Source of the DNA: Paenibacillus macquariensis
GTDB lineage: Bacteria; Bacillota; Bacilli; Paenibacillales; Paenibacillaceae
Direction: 5' to 3'
DNA: 64,000 nucleotides
Assembly: GCF_900156375.1 (NCBI RefSeq)
Contig: NZ_FTNK01000019.1
Coordinates: 34,017-98,016, forward strand
Positions 58,440-64,000 of the stretch are shown piece after piece. The number at the start of each line of letters is the position of its first letter. The stretch's first letter is position 1. The notes beneath the pieces were generated by a model, which was not told the origin of the DNA, made no database searches, and saw nothing but the letters and a program-made list of their open reading frames with translations. The position numbers and the translations under genes were made by a program.

Positions 58440-59012
58440 TTATTCTTGATAAAAACCATTTTTAAAAAAGTTATACCACCCATCAATTGTTTCTATTGGC
58501 GAAATATCTAACTTCTTCATAATTTCCCTTGCAAATTCTAAAGAAGCCGTACCATTAGCCGTAATGATATAGTCACTAGAAACTGTCTGTTTTTCTATAA
58601 AATTTGTGTCCCCTTTATAATTAGGAGCAAATTTCTTTAAATAATCCAATGAGTTTCCGGTGTGAGGAATGTTGTCTAAATAGCTATGTTCTGCCAAAAA
58701 GGTTGTAGCGTCACATATAGCAGCTATGGGTACCCTATCCTGTATACATTTTTCAATAAGTGGAGTAATCGCTGAATTATCTGTCCAAGTTGTACCCCCG
58801 ATCAAAATTAACATTTCAAACTGTGAGGGTATGCTGTCTATATTATAGTCAGGAATAACAGTAAAGCCGCCCATAGATTTTACATTGTCGCTAGTTAAAG
58901 AAACTGTGCTTACTTTGCATCCGCTTTCTGGCTTATTTAGTTCGGCACATATATATCCCGCTTCCCAATCAGCGTATCCATTAGAAATAAAAATCAATAC
59001 TTCCTTTTTCAT
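58440..59012 (-). CDS. DJ-1/PfpI-family protein
   Basis: This 190-residue protein has the class I glutamine-amidotransferase-like fold of DJ-1/PfpI: MKKEVLIFISNGYADWEAGY with the conserved Glu, MLILIGGTTWTD, and the nucleophile elbow AAICDATTFLAEH with its Cys. It resembles YdeA/YoaZ of Bacillus. Family members act as chaperone-like, glyoxalase-like or protease-related proteins; none can be chosen here. It is 54 bases downstream of the WYL regulator gene on the same strand. Confidence 0.9.
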   Translation of the reverse strand: MKKEVLIFISNGYADWEAGYICAELNKPESGCKVSTVSLTSDNVKSMGGFTVIPDYNIDSIPSQFEMLILIGGTTWTDNSAITPLIEKCIQDRVPIAAICDATTFLAEHSYLDNIPHTGNSLDYLKKFAPNYKGDTNFIEKQTVSSDYIITANGTASLEFAREIMKKLDISPIETIDGWYNFFKNGFYQE

Positions 59013-59066
59013 ATCGTAACACTCCTTTTAATTTGATTATATACAACAAAAGATGACAACGAGGTG

Positions 59067-59993
59067 TCATCTTTTGTATTGCTCTTGCATTTTATTTATT
59101 CTATCTGTAACCTCTGTTACGATGGATTGTGGTTTTATAACTTTGACCTTATCCTGCAAACTAATAATTAAATCAACCGCCCAATTCGTATTAGAAGAAT
59201 AGAAAATAATATAATTACCATCCTCCGTAAAATTTCTCGCTCCTATCTTATCCATTAATAAATTTTTATGTACCGCTTTGTATTCCAATACTATTTCTTG
59301 CAATGGATAATCCTTTGTTTCTCCCAAATCATTTTCTTTAACACTAAAATCCATAGAAATATCTTTTGTCGGCATAGGCGTAAATATTTCTTTTAAATAT
59401 TTATACGATGAAATTCTATTGATTTTAAACAATCTAAAATCGTGTTGCTCTGTGCAAAAGGCATACAAATACCAGTCGGTATATTTAAAGATAAGTTTAT
59501 AGGGTTCAATTGTGCGTTTGCTATATTTATTTTTCGAATGGTATTCTATACGGATTCGATTGTTTCTCAAGATGGCTTTTTTAAAATCATCCATCATGGT
59601 TTGCGTATATCCATCTGAATACCACGTCGATAAATCAATAACTACATTGCTTTCCATCCGCGCAATATCTTCATTGTTAGGGGATATTCTTGTAATCAAT
59701 CGTTCGATGATATCTTTATTTTCAAAACTTTGCAGTACTTTTAATCCCATCACAATATTTTGCATGTCATCCGTTGACAGAATGCTTTTATCTAATTTGT
59801 AACCTTCTAATATTCCTATGCCCCCACCTATCCCCGGGTATGTAACTATCGGTATTCCTGCCATGTTTAAAGTTTCAATATCTCTAAAAATAGTACGTTT
59901 AGAAACTTCTAGTTTTTCGGCTAGCTCCTTAGCGGTTATCTTCTCATTGTTCAATAGTATATTTAAAATACTTAACATGCGGTCAAACTTCAT
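59067..59993 (-). CDS. YafY-type regulator with HTH and WYL domains
   Basis: This 308-residue regulator has an N-terminal HTH_11 winged helix (MLSILNILLNNEKITAKELAEKLEVSKRTIFRDIETL), a GIGGGIGILEGYKLD linker, and a WYL domain (about 130-215; RIEYHSKNKYSKRTIEPYKL, WYLYAFCTEQHDFRLFKINR) followed by a WCX extension. I start at 59993 (MKFDRMLSI); an upstream in-frame stretch lacks a start signal. The DJ-1 gene that follows is the likely target. Confidence 0.9.
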   Translation of the reverse strand: MKFDRMLSILNILLNNEKITAKELAEKLEVSKRTIFRDIETLNMAGIPIVTYPGIGGGIGILEGYKLDKSILSTDDMQNIVMGLKVLQSFENKDIIERLITRISPNNEDIARMESNVVIDLSTWYSDGYTQTMMDDFKKAILRNNRIRIEYHSKNKYSKRTIEPYKLIFKYTDWYLYAFCTEQHDFRLFKINRISSYKYLKEIFTPMPTKDISMDFSVKENDLGETKDYPLQEIVLEYKAVHKNLLMDKIGARNFTEDGNYIIFYSSNTNWAVDLIISLQDKVKVIKPQSIVTEVTDRINKMQEQYKR

Positions 59994-60116
59994 AATATCC
60001 CTCGTTCTGTTCTTAGTATATATATCAACTAAATAAGCGATTGTAATGATATATAAAGTATACAGCAATGATTTCGTATTGGTTTGGAAAAAAGTTTGAT
60101 AATAGAGTGCTATACA

Positions 60117-60147
60117 CGTGGACACCTCAGGTTTTCCACGTTTTTTT
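60117..60147 (+). terminator. Orphan plus-strand terminator-like hairpin
   Basis: CGTGGA and TCCACG form a 6-bp stem around a 12-base loop, followed by T7 on the plus strand. No plus-strand gene precedes it, so it could end a small RNA or an antisense transcript, or be chance. Confidence 0.4.
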
Positions 60148-60203
60148 GTCGCGAATTAATCTACAAAGTTTTAAAGCCATAGTTAATATTTCTATTAAAC
60201 AAA

Positions 60204-60249
60204 AAATAGAGGAGATTAGCCCATATAATGAACTAACCATCCTCTATTT
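60204..60249 (-). terminator. Terminator of the AraC-SBP-cupin operon
   Basis: AAATAGAGGA and TCCTCTATTT form a 10-bp stem with TTAG/CTAA inside, followed by a T6 tract on the minus strand. Confidence 0.85.
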
Positions 60250-60339
60250 ACAATATTATTCCTGATTTTTCCTCTTTTCAATTCTTTCTTCTGACTTCCC
60301 CTCTTGCATTTAAAGTTGAGAGAGTACTAGTAACAAACA

Positions 60340-60711
60340 CTAGATCCAAGTATCATTAGCTGCAGTTAATTCGGACTCAGTACCGTCATTATTTACGCTT
60401 CTAGGCTCCACCAACATGATATGGCATTCCTTTTCGGAGGAAGGCTTCATCTCGATTCCCTTCGGGAGAATAAACATCTCACCCTTGGAGATTTTAACCT
60501 GACCATCACGGAAATCAATGATCATCTCCCCTTCGAGCGTGATAAATACCTTATCGGTATCTTGATGACTGTGCCATTCAAAATCCCCAGCAATCTTAAT
60601 GAGTTTAAATTGATAGTTATTCATTTCACCAATGACTTTCGGAGACCAAAGATTGTTAAATTTAGATAGCTTCTCATTCAGATTAATAGCTTGGTAATGG
60701 ATAGTAATCAC
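60340..60711 (-). CDS. Cupin-domain protein
   Basis: This single-domain cupin of about 120 residues has motif 1 FEWHSHQDTDKVFITLEGEM with metal-binding His-His-Glu-like positions and motif 2 KGEMFILPKGIEMKPSSE. The function is unknown; such proteins can be isomerases, dioxygenases or sensors. The start is unclear: AAGGAG overlaps the only GTG (60711), and the codon at a normal distance is ATC (60702). It is 17 bases after the iron-binding lipoprotein gene, so it is in the same operon. Confidence 0.82.
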   Translation of the reverse strand: MITIHYQAINLNEKLSKFNNLWSPKVIGEMNNYQFKLIKIAGDFEWHSHQDTDKVFITLEGEMIIDFRDGQVKISKGEMFILPKGIEMKPSSEKECHIMLVEPRSVNNDGTESELTAANDTWI

Positions 60712-60728
60712 TCCTTTTTCTCGAATTT

Positions 60729-61712
60729 TTAGAGCTTACGCAAGGCGGATAATATATTTTGTAAAGCGTATTCGATAGCTAATGGGCCACCAGTAATAGC
60801 GGAATTATCCATTAAATAGACATTGCCTTTCTTTACGGCATTCATAGCATTCCACACATTACTTTGTTTTAAGTTATTCATTAATTCCTCCTTTTTTGTA
60901 ATGTCACCTATAAGGAAAATATGGTCTGCTTGAACAGTTGACATTCCTTCAAACGTAGTAAATTCATTATTTTTACCTGTATATGTATCATCTGGTGTAA
61001 GCCCCAGTCCCTTTTCTTTATCAAACGCAAGTTTATAGACCGGATTTCCTTCACCTAGTACATTAAAAGTTTTTCCATCCCAAGACAATATAAGCGCTAC
61101 TGTCTCTCCTTCCATCGACTTTAATGCTTCACGCCCAGTTGTGATTTCTTTCATCATTTTATCAATTACTTTTTCCGCTTCGTCTTCTTTTCCAATAATC
61201 TTGGCTACTGTACGGAGTCCATATTGCCAATCTTCATAGATGTCCTTGTATTTCAACGTAATGACTGGTGCAATTTTATCTAGTGAATCATACACTGCTT
61301 CATGATGCTCTGTTGCTAAAATATAATCCGGCTTAATAGATAGAATTTTTTCAATACTAGGAGACACTTTATTTCCTAATTCTTCAGCTGAATCCAGCTT
61401 TCCTTTTAAATAAGATAAAGAAGATAGATACTCTTTTTCAGTAGAAGCAGCAGGTGGCTCACCTAATGCAACTAATATTTCAGGATAAAAATACCATAGC
61501 GAGGCTATTTTTTCTGGTTTTTTCTCGATAACAATTTCTTTACCTAAGGCATCCTTAAATGTTCTTGGCCAATCAGTTGCATCTACATTAACTGCTGATG
61601 TAGAAGCGCCTTCAGTAGTTGATCCTTTATTTTCAGCAGGTGCTTCATTACAACCTGCTAGTATGCCTGCTAATAATAGCATTGAGACTAGCACTCCTTT
61701 AATATTTTGCAT
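60729..61712 (-). CDS. Iron-complex ABC substrate-binding lipoprotein
   Basis: This 327-residue lipoprotein has a signal peptide with lipobox LAGC (Cys21) and the FhuD/FecB/BtuF-type fold: TFKDALGKEIVIEKKPEKIA, LSIKPDYILATEHHEAVYDSL, and KKGNVYLMDNSAITGGPLA near the end. It should bind a ferric siderophore or similar chelate at the cell surface. No permease or ATPase gene lies next to it in the window. The ATG at 61712 follows GGAGG. It is 86 bases downstream of the AraC gene on the same strand. Confidence 0.93.
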   Translation of the reverse strand: MQNIKGVLVSMLLLAGILAGCNEAPAENKGSTTEGASTSAVNVDATDWPRTFKDALGKEIVIEKKPEKIASLWYFYPEILVALGEPPAASTEKEYLSSLSYLKGKLDSAEELGNKVSPSIEKILSIKPDYILATEHHEAVYDSLDKIAPVITLKYKDIYEDWQYGLRTVAKIIGKEDEAEKVIDKMMKEITTGREALKSMEGETVALILSWDGKTFNVLGEGNPVYKLAFDKEKGLGLTPDDTYTGKNNEFTTFEGMSTVQADHIFLIGDITKKEELMNNLKQSNVWNAMNAVKKGNVYLMDNSAITGGPLAIEYALQNILSALRKL

Positions 61713-61798
61713 ACGAAATTCCTCCAACATAATGGTTTCTTTGGTTAACCATTATTATAGTAAAGTAATTTTTAGATTAGAATGGATGCATGTTGAAA

Positions 61799-62626
61799 TT
61801 AGCATGGATTATTGATGAACTTCTCTCGATATTCAGTAGGAGAAATGCCACATTGTTTCTTGAACACTCTACTAAAATAAAAGGGGTCAGCCATTCCAAC
61901 CGTTTGCGCAATTTGTTGTACAGGCGCATCACTTGTAAATAGCATTTCTTGCGCCATGTTTATACGATATTTCAATAAATATTCTGCTGGTCCCATACCT
62001 GCATGTGTTCTAAATACATAAGAAAGTCGATTTCGATTAACGTTATTTTGTTCTGCAAGCGATGCTATTGTAAGACTTTGATAATAGTTTTGATGAATAT
62101 AATTAGATATCCGTTCGAATAAAGTATGTGTTTCACAGCTATCTTCCCTATTAACAACACATAATAAGGTCTCATTCAGTACTTCGCGAAACAGCATTTC
62201 AGTCTGAAACATCGAAATGCCTCCACGCTGATTATACACATGCCAAAGACGCATAATTAATTCGATAAGACGAGGAGATTGACCTGTTGATAATTCAAAA
62301 TGCTGATGAGAAAAGCTTGACTCTTTTAGTTCTGAGTTACATATCCGGTATAAAACAAGAATATATTCCCAATTGGTTCTACCAAACATTTTTTGATCTA
62401 GTTTCATTTCTGCACCCCCATGCACAACTCTTCCTGGCGAAAAGATATAAGGCGTGCCATTAAATTTAAATTGTATCTTTCCTGTAAGTGGAAACACAAA
62501 TCCAGGAAAAGAATCTGTATAGTCAGCGTAAGGCACACCTGGATTTCTAGCATATCGATATACTCCTTCTACTTGAAAAGGAGTGTGTGCAAAATGCTCT
62601 GCTAACTGATTAACGTCGATTTTCAC
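61799..62626 (-). CDS. AraC-family regulator of the iron-binding lipoprotein
   Basis: This 275-residue protein has an N-terminal cupin-like arm (FVFPLTGKIQFKFNGTPYIF) and a C-terminal AraC double helix-turn-helix (QSLTIASLAEQNNVNRNRLS, VFRTHAGMGPAEYLLKYRI, IAQTVGMADPFYFSRVFKKQ, CGISPTEYREKF). The pairing with a FhuD-type lipoprotein resembles the Btr regulator of bacillibactin uptake, which contains its own binding domain. The GTG start follows GAGGT. A long leader with a Fur box precedes it. Confidence 0.92.
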   Translation of the reverse strand: MKIDVNQLAEHFAHTPFQVEGVYRYARNPGVPYADYTDSFPGFVFPLTGKIQFKFNGTPYIFSPGRVVHGGAEMKLDQKMFGRTNWEYILVLYRICNSELKESSFSHQHFELSTGQSPRLIELIMRLWHVYNQRGGISMFQTEMLFREVLNETLLCVVNREDSCETHTLFERISNYIHQNYYQSLTIASLAEQNNVNRNRLSYVFRTHAGMGPAEYLLKYRINMAQEMLFTSDAPVQQIAQTVGMADPFYFSRVFKKQCGISPTEYREKFINNPC

Positions 62627-62947
62627 ATTGCATACCTCATTTCAATAGTAGTTTGTTCGGTAATCCTGCTGACTCGGCGATAATTAATTTTCAGTCCCGG
62701 CAGCTCCCCATCCCTCTATGTATAAGCGCCCAACAAAATACAATCATAGTGCTATAGCTCGGAGGCATTGGCATCGAGAACCGATTTTAAGTTCAGTTCT
62801 CCTCCCTCCTCACGTATACCATCTAATTAGCCACCATAGTCCAATTTTTCTCTTTTAACTGGGCTGTGTAACCTCGGAATCAATTAAAAATCTGCCGCTG
62901 GAATGCGGAAAGGTGGGCATGAGAATTCTCACCTATTTTCACATTAA
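62627..62947 (-). other. Long leader before the AraC gene, possible RNA element
   Basis: This 320-base region lies between the Fur-box promoter and the AraC gene. On the minus strand it begins AAAATAGGTGAG, contains CAGTTAAAAGAGAA, and ends with GCCGAGTCAGCAGGATTACC. These recall, in the right order, the start (ATAGGTGC), the TTAAAAGGGAA box and the GAGTCAGGAnACCTGCC end of cobalamin riboswitches, but the core CCGCnACTGT is not found. It may be a degenerate or divergent element, or chance. Confidence 0.35.
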
Positions 62948-62969
62948 TAATAATGATTATCATTGTCAA
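62948..62969 (-). promoter_or_regulatory. Fur box and -35 upstream of the AraC operon
   Basis: TAATAATGATTATCA (62948-62962) matches the Fur 7-1-7 consensus TGATAATNATTATCA at 14 of 15 positions. A TTGACA lies at 62964-62969 on the minus strand, so the box fills the promoter spacer. Iron repression is the expected result. Confidence 0.82.
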
Positions 62970-63286
62970 CCTATATGTACAATAAAAATGTCGCACCTGA
63001 CTAATGTTCAAACAGTCGGGTATCGGCATAGAAATAACGATCTAGCCCTCTATGTTTTACCTAACATCCATAAAGAAACCGCGATACAATTTGACGATTT
63101 GCTATTTGCAGAATAATAAAAGCAATCTAATTAAAATGAAGACCCTAGATCAGACATATAATTTGCAAAAAACATAATAAATAGCTACTGTGAACCGACG
63201 TGTGACCACAAACTTCCTTCTGAATTTCTTAATCACCATAAAAAACAAAAAAATGCTTGGAAACCCAACCGTTTTTTTTGTTTTTA

Positions 63287-63362
63287 TGGTGGAGCCAAGG
63301 GGGTTCGAACCCCTGACCTCTTCGCTGCCAGCGAAGCGCTATCCCAGCTTAGCTATGGCCCC
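63287..63362 (-). tRNA. tRNA-Ala (anticodon GGC)
   Basis: The minus strand folds into a full cloverleaf: acceptor GGGGCCA with TGGCTCC containing the G3-U70 pair that is the alanine identity element, anticodon stem CTTCG/CGAAG with loop CTGGCAG (anticodon GGC), T arm GGGGTTCGAACCCC, discriminator A and an encoded CCA. Confidence 0.97.
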
Positions 63363-63511
63363 GTGCTAATTTTAACTGTAGGTATTCAACTTTTCTTAGG
63401 GTTATGTTTTACCCACCTCGTACGCAGGGGTAAGGATTGAGGTGAAATCCTGATAGATCAAGGGATTTGGAGCTTTGTATTAATGGATGCCTGGGAAAAG
63501 AGCGAAAAAAA
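63363..63511. other. Gene-free region upstream of the tRNA
   Basis: This stretch lies upstream of tRNA-Ala on its strand. I see no clear -10/-35 pair with confidence and no ORF. Confidence 0.4.
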
Positions 63512-63553
63512 AGCCGAGCGAAAATCAGGGGGATACCTGAAAATTGCTCGGCT
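63512..63553. terminator. Terminator-like hairpin, relative of 44380-44423
   Basis: AGCCGAGC and GCTCGGCT bound a hairpin with TCAGG/CCTGA inside and an A8 run on the left, that is T8 on the minus strand. It shares GATACCTGAAA-TTGCTCGG with the terminator at 44380. Confidence 0.7.
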
Positions 63554-63880
63554 CAGTGGTAAACTTTAAGTGCGAAGTTGCAGACTTTAATTGTTTTCTA
63601 CACCTAACGAAGCTTAGAACTTCACTTTGTAATTCAAATGTCAGTTCACTTAGTAAAACCTCTAATTCTAAATATACATTTGAGATATATTTTAAATTGG
63701 CTTCCCCCTAGAAACATCCAATATACAACTAAATATTCATACGGTGTTCATTTTTTTGAATAATGTTTCATAACCTCAGCGAATACTTTTTTTTATCTAT
63801 TAAGGTCTTCTATATTCGGTTGTCAAGAATCTATTTCTATTACCGTTAAGTATCTTCACTCTTTTAATCAGATTAAAATA

Positions 63881-63918
63881 AAAAGCTGATCTTTAACAAA
63901 TAAATGATCAGCCCTTTT
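63881..63918 (-). terminator. Terminator of the gene entering from the right edge
   Basis: GCTGATC and GATCAGC bound a hairpin, with T-rich flanks, starting two bases after the stop codon at 63920. Confidence 0.78.
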
Positions 63919-63919
63919 T

Positions 63920-64000
63920 CTAATTATCATTTTGAATTTTTCTTGCATATATCATAGACATTTCAGAAGTGACATATGCTTGTCTCCTTAAAATTTCATT
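63920..64000 (-). CDS. 3' end of an unidentified gene (partial)
   Basis: A minus-strand frame is open from the window edge to the TAG at 63920-63922 and encodes NEILRRQAYVTSEMSMIYAR followed by KIQNDN. A terminator hairpin follows at once, which supports a real gene end. The fragment is too short for a family call. Confidence 0.5.
   Translation of the reverse strand, partial: NEILRRQAYVTSEMSMIYARKIQNDN

Noticed and set aside
62700..62800. A 27-codon minus-strand frame in the AraC leader
   Set aside because: The purine-rich AGGAGGGAGGAG lies too far from its ATG, so translation is doubtful.
62913..63116. A 67-codon plus-strand frame over the Fur box region
   Set aside because: No ribosome binding site, it crosses a promoter for the opposite strand, and its composition is not protein-like.
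1..64000. Prophage, transposon or insertion sequence
   Set aside because: No transposase, integrase, phage structural gene or terminal inverted repeat pair was seen; gene content is ordinary chromosomal.

Overview
The window is a 64 kb stretch of a low-GC Gram-positive chromosome, most likely Paenibacillus or a close relative. The evidence is strong AGGAGG-type ribosome binding sites, frequent TTG and GTG starts, a leucine-type T-box leader, a c-di-AMP riboswitch, Fur- and PerR-like boxes, a YpdA bacillithiol-disulfide reductase, and a secreted hydrolase carrying a copper-amine-oxidase-like stalk domain, which is common in Paenibacillus. It reads as ordinary chromosome: no prophage, insertion sequence, CRISPR array or rRNA operon is visible. 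One tRNA gene (Ala, GGC) lies near the right end.

Layout. 1-7.7 kb: aconitase 3' end, T-box-controlled YvbW-type permease, GntR/DUF1648 pair, secreted alpha/beta hydrolase, secreted transglutaminase. 7.8-20.1 kb: redox genes (glutaredoxin, trxB, thioredoxin-like), PfeT-type P1B-4 ATPase, a degenerate PPDK-like protein, metY, deoC, ppaC, an MFS/glycerophosphodiesterase pair, a CPA2 antiporter. 20.4-28.8 kb: chemoreceptor, GntR-ABC module, small hypothetical genes, ypsA, a Nal1-like serine protease, several micro-genes. 28.9-34.5 kb: cutC and a five-gene operon (amidohydrolase, DgaE-like, DgaF-like, KDG kinase, GntR) that reads as an amino-sugar-acid catabolic route. 34.7-37.8 kb: trhO, SufR-like regulator, RibF-like enzyme, truncated haemoglobin. 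38-43.9 kb: three tandem paralogous MFS transporters, an intact SDR, a decayed SDR copy, an HxlR regulator.

44.4-64 kb: SDR, ytbE/ytcD pair with a palindromic operator, HAD phosphatase, two half-size DMT transporters around a Crp/Fnr regulator, ypdA, SGNH hydrolase, riboswitch-controlled NlpC/P60 hydrolase, deoD, DHA2 efflux pump with MarR, PAS chemoreceptor, DeoR-nagA, DJ-1 and WYL genes, an iron-type AraC/binding-protein/cupin operon with a Fur box, the tRNA, and the 3' end of an unidentified gene.

The observations most worth following are: five TTATNNACA 9-mers (two of them perfect DnaA boxes) spaced about 21 bp apart in a convergent intergenic region; a PPDK C-terminal barrel protein that has lost its catalytic cysteine and GTND motif; the duplicated SDR-MFS locus with a remnant whose deletion junction is readable; an NlpC/P60 gene with a c-di-AMP leader but no AUG/GUG/UUG in front of its signal peptide; a glucosaminate-like operon with kinase but no PTS; and a long Fur-box-led leader before the AraC gene. 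All calls come from reading the sequence; no database search was run.
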